DNA of 64,000 nucleotides from assembly GCA_009777725.1 (NCBI GenBank), contig WRLG01000001.1, positions 124,001 to 188,000 of the forward strand, written 5' to 3'. Below, in pieces: positions 1-7,945 of this stretch. The first letter of the stretch is position 1. Each line of letters starts with the position of its first letter. The stretch comes from Oscillospiraceae bacterium. Its GTDB lineage: Bacteria; Bacillota; Clostridia; Oscillospirales; Ruminococcaceae. The notes below the pieces were generated by a model that saw only the letters and a program-made list of their open reading frames with translations, made no database searches and was not told the origin of the DNA. The position numbers were made by a program, and so were the translations under genes.

Positions 1-747
1 CTTGCCGCAGTTACGGTATGGGGGCTCATGCACATTGTTTCCGACCAAGACGTTTCAACGCTCCAAGACCTAAAGGGCGAAACAATCGTTGCCTTCGGCA
101 GGGGAGGAGTACCCGGAATAACCCTAAGGAGCGTCCTTAAGCAAAATAACATTGACTTTATCGAGCCGAACGATTTAAGCTTCACACCCGAACCCGATAA
201 GGTAAGCATTGTTTATTTGACTGCCGCCGGAGATGTCAGAGACGCTATTGCCACGGGGATGGAGATAGGCGGGAAGCCTGCCGCCTTTGGTCTTTTGGCT
301 GAGCCTGTGGCAACGGCTATAAGCGGCTTTGCCAACAATTCCGGCAGACCGGGCTTTACAGCAAAAATAAACCTGCAAACAGAATGGGCAAGGAATAATA
401 ACGGAGAAATATATCCGCAAGCCGCTTTAATTTTTCACGAAAGGCTTTTAACCGAAAATGCGGATTTTGTTAACGAGTTCATCTCCGCAGTCGAGCAATC
501 CTCGGCTTACGCAAACGGCAACCCCGAAAAGGCAGGGGATTTGGCAGTTACTCTGGGCTCCTCCGCGATTCCTAACGGACTTATAATAAGCAACGCTTAC
601 GAAGCGGGCAGACTGCCGATTGATTTTGCTTACGCCAATGATGCCAAAAATGCGGTAAACAGCTTTTTGCAAATCATCATGGAGGAAAGTCCCAATTTAA
701 TAGGAGGCAAAATGCCGCCGGACAGTTTTTATTATGATAAAGAGTAA
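1..747 (+). CDS. ABC transporter substrate-binding protein (5' partial)
   Basis: The reading frame is open from base 1 and the first in-frame ATG is at 28, so the visible part is the C-terminal ~248 residues of a longer protein; signal peptide and N-lobe lie outside. The order of segments (LKGETIVAFGRGG, PAAFGLLAEPVAT, LIFHERLLTENADFVNEF) fits the NMT1/SsuA/TauA group of extracytoplasmic binding proteins that feed sulfonate, nitrate or pyrimidine-like substrates to a permease. The next gene, a permease of the same transporter class, starts inside the end of this one (14-base overlap), implying translational coupling. The substrate cannot be told from sequence; the matching ATPase follows only after a 4.3 kb insertion of lipoprotein and protease genes. 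Confidence 0.85.
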   Translation, partial: LAAVTVWGLMHIVSDQDVSTLQDLKGETIVAFGRGGVPGITLRSVLKQNNIDFIEPNDLSFTPEPDKVSIVYLTAAGDVRDAIATGMEIGGKPAAFGLLAEPVATAISGFANNSGRPGFTAKINLQTEWARNNNGEIYPQAALIFHERLLTENADFVNEFISAVEQSSAYANGNPEKAGDLAVTLGSSAIPNGLIISNAYEAGRLPIDFAYANDAKNAVNSFLQIIMEESPNLIGGKMPPDSFYYDKE

Positions 748-1546
748 AATCAAGGAATTCATGTTCTCTCTGTTGTCCTTCGCGCTTATTATAGCTGTTT
801 GGTGGTTGCTTGCCGAAACAAGCTTTAAGCAAACAGGTGTAATCCCGACCCCGGCGGACACTCTGCGGATAATAGGAGAAGAAATTCGTAAGGAAAGCTT
901 TTTCAAGGCTATATTCAGCACGTTAAAGAGCTCTTTGGTCAGCTTTTTAATCTCCTTTACCGCGGCAAGTGCTTTAGCCGTGCTTTCTGCCTACAAAAAA
1001 TTTGTAGGCTATATGCTGAGCCCCTATATCGCGCTTTGCCGCTCAATGCCGACTATGGCGTTGGTCTTAATCTTACTGCTTTCGGTAGGGAGCAAGCTTT
1101 TGCCGATTGCGGTTGCGTTTTTGGTGGTTTTTCCTCTTTGTTACGAAAATATGAGGGCGGCTATAGCCGAAACAGATAAAAGTCTGATAACAATGGCTAA
1201 GGTCTTTAGGCTTTCCAAAATTCGCCAAATAACGGGGATTTATATCCCCTCAATGCTTCCCTTTATATTTTCATCAATTATAGCCGGATTCGGTCTTAAT
1301 ATAAAGGTAGTGATTTCAGCGGAGGTAATGGGCTTGCCGTCTATGTCAATAGGCTACCTTATGCTGTCCGCGAGGCAAAGCTTTGATTTCGGCGTTTCGT
1401 TCGCGTGGCTTGTTATATCGGTAATATTAAGTCTTATCTGCGAAGGGATTCTTCACTTTGTGAGCAGGCTTTGTATGCCTTATAAATACCCGGATTTAAG
1501 AATTTTAAAAAAATTTTTAAAAATTAACAATTTAAAGAAAGGCTAG
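734..1546 (+). CDS. ABC transporter permease, NitT/TauT (SsuC-like) family
   Basis: A 270-residue polytopic membrane protein with about six hydrophobic segments. Near residues 135-165 it carries the cytoplasmic EAA-type loop (MRAAIAETDKSLITMAKVF), the contact point for the ATPase, typical of BPD_transp_1 permeases such as SsuC/TauC/ThiX. It overlaps the upstream binding-protein gene by 14 bases. Only 8 bases separate its stop from the first of three lipoprotein genes. The cognate ATPase is almost certainly the protein at 5884-6597, although four unrelated genes lie between. Family assignment is firm; the transported compound is unknown. Confidence 0.88.
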   Translation: MIKSKIKEFMFSLLSFALIIAVWWLLAETSFKQTGVIPTPADTLRIIGEEIRKESFFKAIFSTLKSSLVSFLISFTAASALAVLSAYKKFVGYMLSPYIALCRSMPTMALVLILLLSVGSKLLPIAVAFLVVFPLCYENMRAAIAETDKSLITMAKVFRLSKIRQITGIYIPSMLPFIFSSIIAGFGLNIKVVISAEVMGLPSMSIGYLMLSARQSFDFGVSFAWLVISVILSLICEGILHFVSRLCMPYKYPDLRILKKFLKINNLKKG

Positions 1547-1554
1547 TATTTCTT

Positions 1555-2520
1555 ATGAAACTTAAAAAAATTCTACCCCTAAGTTTAATCCTCGCATTTA
1601 CCCTAACCGCCTGCAACCCCCCCGCTGATTTAATTACAGAGGAATTATCAGACCCCGATTTTTCGGAAATATCAATCTTTGAAGAAACAGACCTTTCAGA
1701 CCTCGAAGAAACAGAAGACCCCGACCCGGAAGAAGACCCCGAAGAAACCCCCGAGGAAACAGAAGAAACCGACCCCGAAGAAGAGCCGGAAGAAGAACCC
1801 GAAGAACCCCGCCAAAAGCTTAATAGTGCTGATTATATTTTAGATGTTGAGTTTGAGCCGATTTATGAGTTTGATTATTTTATGCCTCCAAACCCCCAAT
1901 ATGAACCTACGAGTTATGAAGATTTGCTGGATCGTTACTATGATAGCGAGTATGAAACCATGAATTTTGTAAGATACGAAATTCTGTATCAGTACACGCC
2001 TGAAGAAGCAGACATACTTTCTAAAATTCATAGTCCTGATAGTAGACCTATATATCGTATACGAGTTACTTATGATTATCTTAATCAAAAGGAGCTTAAT
2101 ATTGAAACCAATTTGTTGAAATCCGGTTCTCTGGAATGGCAATATGAGGGTACTCCTCCGTATTTATCGGGGCAAATCTATGTTTCCCCTATAGTAAGAT
2201 TTGAAGACGAAGATTTTTGCGTGGCAGATAGCGATTTTTTATTTGCTGTTCATAACATAAACGATCTTGATTTTGCCTACTATATGCCACGTAACATGAA
2301 TGATAACATAAAGTTCACAAATCCCAAATACTATAACCTAGACATGGAAATGTTTGATAAAGAGCGTTCTGTCATTACTTCTACTATAAACAACCCTGTC
2401 AGATACACACAAAAATCTCTACTTGACGATTTGGTTGCTTTTTTTAAAGAAGATTGGGCGGCAAGAGGATATGCTTTTGAAAATACGGACAATCTTGTCA
2501 GTCAAATGAACGTGAGATAA
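1555..2520 (+). CDS. Acidic lipoprotein, tandem paralogue 1
   Basis: A 321-residue lipoprotein: positively charged start (MKLKK), hydrophobic h-region and lipobox LTAC, with the lipidated cysteine near residue 20. Residues ~40-85 form an extremely acidic Glu/Asp/Pro/Thr-rich linker, which should hold the globular part away from the membrane. The C-terminal ~230 residues are a folded domain I do not recognise. It is the first of three tandem paralogues whose leader and linker DNA is almost identical and whose C-terminal domains diverge. AAAGAAAGG at 1534-1542 is the likely ribosome binding site and is preserved before all three genes. An extracytoplasmic role, perhaps with the protease or transporter of the same cluster, is inference from position only. 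Confidence 0.8.
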   Translation: MKLKKILPLSLILAFTLTACNPPADLITEELSDPDFSEISIFEETDLSDLEETEDPDPEEDPEETPEETEETDPEEEPEEEPEEPRQKLNSADYILDVEFEPIYEFDYFMPPNPQYEPTSYEDLLDRYYDSEYETMNFVRYEILYQYTPEEADILSKIHSPDSRPIYRIRVTYDYLNQKELNIETNLLKSGSLEWQYEGTPPYLSGQIYVSPIVRFEDEDFCVADSDFLFAVHNINDLDFAYYMPRNMNDNIKFTNPKYYNLDMEMFDKERSVITSTINNPVRYTQKSLLDDLVAFFKEDWAARGYAFENTDNLVSQMNVR

Positions 2521-2561
2521 AAAGGTAATATAAAACAATTAAAGAAAGGCTAGTGTTATCC

Positions 2562-3518
2562 ATGAAACTTAAAAAAATTCTACCCCTAAGTTTAATCCTC
2601 GCATTTACCCTAACCGCCTGCAACCCCCCCGCTGATTTAATCACAGAGGAATTATCAGACCCCGATTTTTCGGAAACCTTACCCCTTGACGAAACAAGCG
2701 AAACCGAACCCAATGAACCAACCGAAACAGAGCAAGAAGAACCCGAAGAAACCACTGAGCCCGAAACCGAAGAAGAACCTGAGGAAGAGCCCGAAGAAGA
2801 ACCCAACCAAAAGCTCAATAGCGCAGATTATGTTTTAGATGTTAAGTTTGAGCCTATTTATGGGGAGGTGGAGTTTCGTTTCGATATGCCGCCAGACCCT
2901 ACGGCTTCGGATTATGATATTTTTCTATATTTCTTTTACGGAAACGAGGACGGACAAGAGGAAATGAATTTTTTAAGATATGATATTTTGTATCAATATA
3001 CGCCCGAAGAGACCGAAACTATTTTGGGTGAACCGTATAACGGCAGTGTATACCGTGCTTTGATTACCTATGATTATTTGAACCAAAAACCTCTTAATAT
3101 TAAAGTTAATTTAGCAGACTGGGGAAATTCAGAACTTCAAGTGGAGCATGACCCCCCGTATTTGCCGGGGCAAACTTATGTATCGAGAATTACCGCTCTT
3201 GACGAGCCTGATTGGTGCGTTGCTTCAAGTTTTCGATGTGCTGTTTATAACATAAACGGATTGGAATTCGCTTACTTTATACAAAGCGATAAAAACAGTC
3301 ATACAATAAAATTTATCAACCCAAAATATCCTAATCTTGACATGGAACTTTTTGAAAGCGAGCGGTTTGTTGTTACTTCTACCGCTAACAACCCCGTAAG
3401 GTATGACCAAAAATCATTGCTTGACGAACTGGCGGCTTTTTTTAGAGAAGATTGGGCAGAGAGAGAATATATATTTGAAAATTTTGACAACATCGAAAAT
3501 CAAATGACTTTACGGTAA
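2562..3518 (+). CDS. Acidic lipoprotein, tandem paralogue 2
   Basis: Second copy of the lipoprotein family. The ATG at 2562 is chosen over an in-frame GTG at 2553 because it gives the same MKLKK start as copy 1 and the same 12-base spacing from AAAGAAAGG (2541-2549). Lipobox LTAC is followed by the same first ~40 residues as copies 1 and 3, then a Glu/Pro/Thr-rich linker and a diverged C-terminal domain. The segment around residues 95-130 (RFDMPPDPTASDY) differs most from the other copies, as expected if the distal part is under diversifying or relaxed selection while the secretion module is homogenised. Function unknown. Confidence 0.8.
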   Translation: MKLKKILPLSLILAFTLTACNPPADLITEELSDPDFSETLPLDETSETEPNEPTETEQEEPEETTEPETEEEPEEEPEEEPNQKLNSADYVLDVKFEPIYGEVEFRFDMPPDPTASDYDIFLYFFYGNEDGQEEMNFLRYDILYQYTPEETETILGEPYNGSVYRALITYDYLNQKPLNIKVNLADWGNSELQVEHDPPYLPGQTYVSRITALDEPDWCVASSFRCAVYNINGLEFAYFIQSDKNSHTIKFINPKYPNLDMELFESERFVVTSTANNPVRYDQKSLLDELAAFFREDWAEREYIFENFDNIENQMTLR

Positions 3519-3554
3519 ACTATAAAAATAATTAAAGAAAGGCTAGTGTTTTCT

Positions 3555-4502
3555 ATGAAACTAAAAAAACTCCTCCCCCTAAGTTTAATCCTCGCATTTA
3601 CCCTAACCGCCTGCAACCCCCCCGCAGATTTAATTACAGAGGAATTATCAGACCCCGATTTTTCCGAAACCTTACCCCTTGACGAAACAAACGAAACCGA
3701 ACCCACTGAACCAACTGAAACAGAGCAAGAAGAACCCGAGGAAATCACTGAACCCGAAACCGAAGAAGAACCTGAGGAAGAGCCCGAAGAAGAACCTAAC
3801 CAAAAGCTCAATAGCGCAGATTATGTTTTAGACGTTAAGTTTGAGCCTATTTATGGGGAGGTGGAGTTTAGACTTTTAAATCCCCAATATATCCCAACGA
3901 GTTATGAAGATTTGCTGGATTATTACTATGATAGCGAGTATGAAACAATGAATTTTGTAAGATACGAAATTCTGTATCAATACACGCCCGAAGAAGCAGA
4001 CACAATTAAGGGCGAAACTTCTAAAAATGATAATCTTATATATCGCGCACGAGTTACTTATGATTATCTTAATCAAAAGGAACTTAATATTGAAGTCAAT
4101 TTGTCGAAACCCGGTTCTTCGGGAAGTCAATTTGAGGGTGACCCCCTATATTTACCGGGACAAATCTATGCTTCCCCTATAGTAGGTCTTGACAATCCTA
4201 ATTGGTGTGTAGCAGACTTTGATTTCTTATTTGCCATTTACAATATAGACGGACTTGATTTTGCATACTATATAGCAAATGTTGAGGCGGTAAGATTCGT
4301 TGATTCTAAATACCTCAATTTAGACATGGAACTTTTTAATGTTGAGAAGTCCGTTATTACTTCTACTATAAACAACCCTGTCAAATATACACAAAAATCT
4401 CTACTTAATGATTTGGTTGCTTTCTTTAGAGAAGATTGGTCTGCAAGAGGATATGCTTTTGATAATACAGACAATCTTGTCAGTCAAATGGGGGTAAGAT
4501 AA
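3555..4502 (+). CDS. Acidic lipoprotein, tandem paralogue 3
   Basis: Third copy of the family. Start chosen at ATG 3555 rather than the in-frame GTG at 3546, to match the common MKLKK start and ribosome binding site spacing. The N-terminal third matches copy 2, but from about residue 100 (PQYIPTSYEDLLDYYYDSEYE) it matches copy 1 better, so it looks like a mosaic of the two neighbours, as unequal crossing-over or gene conversion would give. Lipobox LTAC and the acidic linker are intact. The stop is one base before the start of the metzincin gene, so the two are probably translated from one message. Function unknown. Confidence 0.8.
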   Translation: MKLKKLLPLSLILAFTLTACNPPADLITEELSDPDFSETLPLDETNETEPTEPTETEQEEPEEITEPETEEEPEEEPEEEPNQKLNSADYVLDVKFEPIYGEVEFRLLNPQYIPTSYEDLLDYYYDSEYETMNFVRYEILYQYTPEEADTIKGETSKNDNLIYRARVTYDYLNQKELNIEVNLSKPGSSGSQFEGDPLYLPGQIYASPIVGLDNPNWCVADFDFLFAIYNIDGLDFAYYIANVEAVRFVDSKYLNLDMELFNVEKSVITSTINNPVKYTQKSLLNDLVAFFREDWSARGYAFDNTDNLVSQMGVR

Positions 4503-4503
4503 G

Positions 4504-5853
4504 ATGAAAAAATTAATTTTACCCTTATTTATTTTAACTATCATATTTTTATTACCTATAACCGCAAATGCACATGATTATGAAAATCCCCACAAATGTG
4601 GTTATAGCTATGGATATGATTCTGAATCTAAATATTCGACCGATTGGGATATATATGAAACAGAAGATAAAACTATCGATGGTCGTATTACCCGTATTGT
4701 CGGTCCTCATTGGTCGAACTATGAGGAAACTATAACTGTCAGTCACGGGAATTTTGAAGAGGAACATGATTTTTATGACTATATTACCGAGGCAGTTAAT
4801 ACTTGGGATAGTCAAACATTTAATGGCTCTAAATTGTTGAGCATGGAAATTGACGATGATGAAGGATCTGTTGTGTTTTTAAATAAAACTGATCAAGAAT
4901 TTGTTGATGGCAAGCAAAAGTCTTCTTCTTGGGGAATGGTAATGTTTAACATAGCATGGAAAAACAAGAAGCTTGATGAAAATGGGCATTATTTGCAAGA
5001 GCCGGGTAGCATTGAAATATGGATAGGTTGGGGAAAATTAAAAAAGTCGGCAGGAAGCGGAACAGCCAAATATAAACAAAACCTAACCCATACGGCACTT
5101 CACGAATTAGGTCATATTATCGGGTTGAAAGATATAGCTAATCCGAATTCTTTGATGTATAATGTGGGGTCTGCCCCTACCACAATCACCCTAGCCGACA
5201 AACAAGGCGCGGCGGTTATTTCGGGGCAACATAAAGACCATGATTTTAATTATCCTGAAAAAGAAATTACCGAAACAACGCATGATAAAGTTTGCACAAT
5301 ATGCGGTGTTTACAAAGAGAAAGAAGCCCATAAATGGGATTTGATAAGTTGGACTAAGTGCACTGAGTGCGGTCATGCCAGAGATGCTGCTCCGCCGCGT
5401 GAAATTGCCGTTGTCAACCGCAACGGAGTGCCTATCAAGGGGGTGAGTGTCAGCCGAACAAGCGAAACCAGACCGCCCACATCTAATTCCACGGACGAAA
5501 ACGGCATATTATCCACAAATTGGTTCGATGCTAGCTACACTTTAAAGCTTCAACATGGTAACTACAAGCCCAAAACCATTGATAATGTTGAAGTCAAAGA
5601 CGGTAATGCTTCCATCGAAGGGCAGGCTTTAGCTGTAATCGTTATGGAACTTTTAGACCAAATCAGGGTCGTTGACACGGATGGGAATCCGATTAAAAAT
5701 GCTCGTGTTGATTTTACCGGACATGGCGGCAGAACAGTTTCTGTATATAGCGGAGAATTAGGCTTTGTTGAGGGACTGGCTGATAGCGGGAACGGTATTA
5801 AATCTAGGTTTTTAAAGTATGAGCCGACTAAGATTTTACCTGATTCTAAGTGA
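4504..5853 (+). CDS. Secreted metzincin-type zinc metalloprotease with C-terminal beta-sandwich domains
   Basis: A 449-residue secreted protein with a clear Sec signal peptide cleaved after about residue 23 (ANA-HD). The zinc site HELGHIIGLKD at residues 200-210 matches HExxHxxGxxD of matrixin/astacin-like metzincins, and SLMY around residue 218 is the expected Met-turn, so catalysis is likely intact. Downstream a CxxC...CxxC segment (CTIC and CTEC, residues ~263-290) may bind zinc. Two repeats then resemble carboxypeptidase-regulatory/CnaB-like sandwiches (VVNRNGVPIKGVSV and VVDTDGNPIKNARVDF). It starts one base after the third lipoprotein and precedes the ABC ATPase. Substrate unknown; processing of the neighbouring lipoproteins is possible but speculative. 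Confidence 0.82.
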   Translation: MKKLILPLFILTIIFLLPITANAHDYENPHKCGYSYGYDSESKYSTDWDIYETEDKTIDGRITRIVGPHWSNYEETITVSHGNFEEEHDFYDYITEAVNTWDSQTFNGSKLLSMEIDDDEGSVVFLNKTDQEFVDGKQKSSSWGMVMFNIAWKNKKLDENGHYLQEPGSIEIWIGWGKLKKSAGSGTAKYKQNLTHTALHELGHIIGLKDIANPNSLMYNVGSAPTTITLADKQGAAVISGQHKDHDFNYPEKEITETTHDKVCTICGVYKEKEAHKWDLISWTKCTECGHARDAAPPREIAVVNRNGVPIKGVSVSRTSETRPPTSNSTDENGILSTNWFDASYTLKLQHGNYKPKTIDNVEVKDGNASIEGQALAVIVMELLDQIRVVDTDGNPIKNARVDFTGHGGRTVSVYSGELGFVEGLADSGNGIKSRFLKYEPTKILPDSK

Positions 5854-5883
5854 TAGCCCGGCGGCGGGTAAATTGGAGGTTTT

Positions 5884-6597
5884 ATGATAACCTTTAGCAA
5901 TGTAAATGTGAGCTTTAAAGCTCTGGCGGTTATGGAGAATTTTTGCGGGGAATTTGAAGAGAATAAGGTTAACTGCATTTTAGGACCATCCGGGTGCGGT
6001 AAGACAACCTTGCTGAACCTGCTTAGCGGCATACTTCATGAAGACAGCGGTCACATCACGAAGCCAAACAGAGTTTCATACGTTTTTCATGAAGATGCTC
6101 TTGTATTGCAGAAAACAGCCCGCAAAAACCTTGAATTGGTTCTGAAGAGCGTTTATAAGGATTCGGCTGAATTAAAAAGGATAATAAATAAATTCCTTAA
6201 AATTTCCGATTTAGAAAGGGCGGCGGAGCTGTACCCCCACGAAATGAGCAGCGGGATGCGCCAGCGGCTTGCTTTAATCAGGGCTTTTGCATATCCCTCC
6301 GACATTTTGCTGATGGACGAGCCTTTCAAGGCTCTTGACATCGCGCTGAAGCACAGTATCATAAAAGCCTTTTTAAGCCTTTATGAAGAAGATAAGAGAA
6401 CGGTGTTTTTCGTTACACACGATATAGATGAAGCACTGCTGACGGGGGATTTTATCTATGTGTACAGCAATAAGCCGATTAGCCTGCAAAAAAAATTCAT
6501 CGTAAGCAATGATAAGTGCGACAGAAAGCTGTATGACGACAGCCTTACAAAAATAAAAAATGAAATTAATAAGGAAACGGAGAAATGGCGGGTATAA
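5884..6597 (+). CDS. ABC transporter ATP-binding protein (SsuB/TauB-like)
   Basis: A 237-residue nucleotide-binding subunit with Walker A GPSGCGKTT (residues ~37-45), ABC signature SSGMRQRLALIRAF, Walker B ILLMDEPF and the switch histidine in FFVTHDIDEALLTGD. This matches the NitT/TauT importer ATPases, so it should power the permease at 734-1546. A good ribosome binding site (GGAGG) precedes the ATG. Its separation from the permease by four lipoprotein/protease genes is unusual for this normally compact operon, but all genes stay in one direction with short gaps. Confidence 0.9.
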   Translation: MITFSNVNVSFKALAVMENFCGEFEENKVNCILGPSGCGKTTLLNLLSGILHEDSGHITKPNRVSYVFHEDALVLQKTARKNLELVLKSVYKDSAELKRIINKFLKISDLERAAELYPHEMSSGMRQRLALIRAFAYPSDILLMDEPFKALDIALKHSIIKAFLSLYEEDKRTVFFVTHDIDEALLTGDFIYVYSNKPISLQKKFIVSNDKCDRKLYDDSLTKIKNEINKETEKWRV

Positions 6598-6655
6598 GCG
6601 TTAAAGCTTTAAGGAATACTATTTAAAAATACACCTTTAGAGGGGGATTATGTTT

Positions 6656-7096
6656 ATGAGTATTTCTCAACAGCAATACGGCGAAATGGTAAAAAAAGCA
6701 TCGCCTAATTCAAAAAGCACTTCCAGCATCCCGAAAGCATTTTTAATAGGAGGGCTCATCTGCGCTGTCGGTCAAGCGGTTATGAACATCTTTACGGCGG
6801 CAGGGTTCGGGACATCGGCTTCGGCGGGCTGGACATCGGTGATTTTGGTTTTAGTCGGCGCGCTTTTAACGGGTGCGGGGCTATACGATAAAATGGCAAA
6901 GCACGGCGGGGCGGGAACTTTGGTGCCAATCACAGGGTTTGCCAACGCCGTTGCATCGCCCGCTCTTGAATTTAAATCCGAAGGCTATGTCACAGGACTG
7001 GGTGCAAAAATTTTTATCATAGCAGGTCCTGTCATTTTATACGGAGTAGCGGCTTCCGTTGTATACGGGTTTGTATATTACTTTTTTCTAAGCTAA
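6656..7096 (+). CDS. spoVAC: Stage V sporulation protein AC (SpoVAC) family
   Basis: A small membrane protein of ~146 residues with about four hydrophobic segments, matching the SpoVAC family: an N-terminal soluble stretch (YGEMVKKASPNSKS), the loop KHGGAGTLVPITGFANAV, and the C-terminal PALEFKSEGYVTGLGAKIF. SpoVAC is a channel component of the spore inner membrane that takes up or releases Ca-dipicolinate. ATG 6656 lies 9 bases after AGGGGG; an in-frame ATG at 6650 is only 3 bases from it and less likely. SpoVAD and SpoVAE partners are not in the window. A strong terminator follows at once, so the gene ends a transcription unit. Confidence 0.88.
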   Translation: MSISQQQYGEMVKKASPNSKSTSSIPKAFLIGGLICAVGQAVMNIFTAAGFGTSASAGWTSVILVLVGALLTGAGLYDKMAKHGGAGTLVPITGFANAVASPALEFKSEGYVTGLGAKIFIIAGPVILYGVAASVVYGFVYYFFLS

Positions 7097-7098
7097 GA

Positions 7099-7130
7099 TA
7101 AAAACCTCCGAAAATTTCGGAGGTTTTTAT
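7099..7130 (+). terminator. Rho-independent terminator after spoVAC
   Basis: AAAACCTCCG and CGGAGGTTTT form a stem around a short AAAATTT loop and end in a T-run. It lies just after the spoVAC stop and before a sigma-A-like promoter. Confidence 0.9.
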
Positions 7131-7158
7131 TGACATGCGGTAATTTATGGGTTATAAT
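7130..7158 (+). promoter_or_regulatory. Sigma-A-type promoter for the protease/MATE unit
   Basis: TTGACA (7130-7135) and TATAAT (7153-7158), both perfect, with a 17-base spacer. It drives the leader element and the gene at 7250. Confidence 0.9.
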
Positions 7159-7186
7159 AAGACAAGAAACTAAAAAATAAAGCTTT

Positions 7187-7256
7187 AAGGAGGCTTGAGA
7201 CCGTGCTGATACGGATATTTGCTTCAATGGAGCATGGTCGCTTTTGTTTATGTTAA
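7187..7256 (+). promoter_or_regulatory. MLI leader ORF/hairpin element, copy A
   Basis: AAGGAGG (7187-7193) sits 9 bases before a GTG start (7203) of a 17-codon ORF, MLIRIFASMEHGRFCLC, with stop at 7254-7256. The start lies in the left arm (GACCGTGCT, 7199-7207) of a 9-bp stem whose right arm is AGCATGGTC (7231-7239), one pair being G-U. A smaller inner stem (ATT/AAT) closes a six-base loop. The leader stop falls 2 bases after the ATG of the protease gene at 7250, which has no ribosome binding site of its own, so reinitiation or coupling is likely. Three related copies are elsewhere in the window. Confidence 0.7.
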
Positions 7257-7930
7257 ATTTTTATTTTTACGGCTGGGGTTTTATCGTGTTGGGAACAGTA
7301 ATATCAATGGTTGCTTCTTTCAATGTTAAGCGAACCTTTGCGAAATATTCAAAAGTACAGTCAAGGGACAGGACCACGGCGGAGGAGGTATCTGAAGCGA
7401 TATTGAGGAATGCGGGCGTTCACGATGTTAAGGTAGAGCATGTCCGCGGAAATCTTACCGACCATTACGACCCGCGCGTGAAATCAGTCCGCTTATCCGA
7501 TGCGGTTTACGGTAAAATTTCGGTAGCGTCAATCGGCGTTGCCGCTCACGAATGCGGTCACGCGATTCAACATAACGGCTCATACGCGCCTCTTGCTTTC
7601 AGAAACAAGCTGCTGCCTGTAACTAATTTCGGCTCATCAATGTCAGGTCCTCTTATTTTTTCGGGATTTTTCTTTAGTATGCCGGCACTGCTCGATTGGG
7701 GTATTATACTGTTCTGCGCGGTTATATTATTTCAGCTGATTACTCTGCCCGTTGAGTTTAACGCCTCCGCCAGAGCTTGCGAAATACTTGAAAGTACCGG
7801 AAGATACGAGGGTGAGGAGCTGAAAGACGTCAGAAAGGTTCTCAATGCCGCCGCCTTGACCTACGTTGCCGCGCTTTTAGTATCTCTGCTTAATCTTATC
7901 AGACTAATCGGTCTTAGAAACAAGCGGTAA
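7250..7930 (+). CDS. Neutral zinc metallopeptidase, YugP family (membrane-bound)
   Basis: About 226 residues with an N-terminal membrane segment, zinc-binding motif HECGH (in VAAHECGHAIQH, residues ~100-105) and two or three C-terminal hydrophobic helices, one of them containing the PVEFNASARA segment typical of this family. This is the Zn_peptidase_2/YugP family of integral membrane metalloproteases, whose substrate is poorly known. ATG 7250 is taken as start; an in-frame TTG at 7244 is weaker. Translation is probably coupled to the leader ORF that overlaps the start. The MATE gene follows 15 bases downstream. Confidence 0.85.
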   Translation: MLNFYFYGWGFIVLGTVISMVASFNVKRTFAKYSKVQSRDRTTAEEVSEAILRNAGVHDVKVEHVRGNLTDHYDPRVKSVRLSDAVYGKISVASIGVAAHECGHAIQHNGSYAPLAFRNKLLPVTNFGSSMSGPLIFSGFFFSMPALLDWGIILFCAVILFQLITLPVEFNASARACEILESTGRYEGEELKDVRKVLNAAALTYVAALLVSLLNLIRLIGLRNKR

Positions 7931-7945
7931 ATAAAAAAACTCCAA

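Larger units (their letters stand above)
1534..4502 (+). repeat. Tandem triplication of a ~1 kb lipoprotein unit
   Basis: Three head-to-tail units (about 1534-2520, 2541-3518, 3534-4502) each begin with the same ribosome-binding segment AAAGAAAGGCTAGT and nearly the same ~130 bases coding for the signal peptide, lipobox and first mature residues. Identity then falls through the acidic linker and is patchy in the C-terminal domain. The pattern indicates relatively recent duplication with later conversion. Confidence 0.85.

Noticed and set aside
2498..3811. Minus-strand Ser/Gly-rich ORFs (GSSSGSSS repeats)
   Set aside because: These are the antisense reading of the Glu/Pro-rich linkers of the lipoprotein genes.
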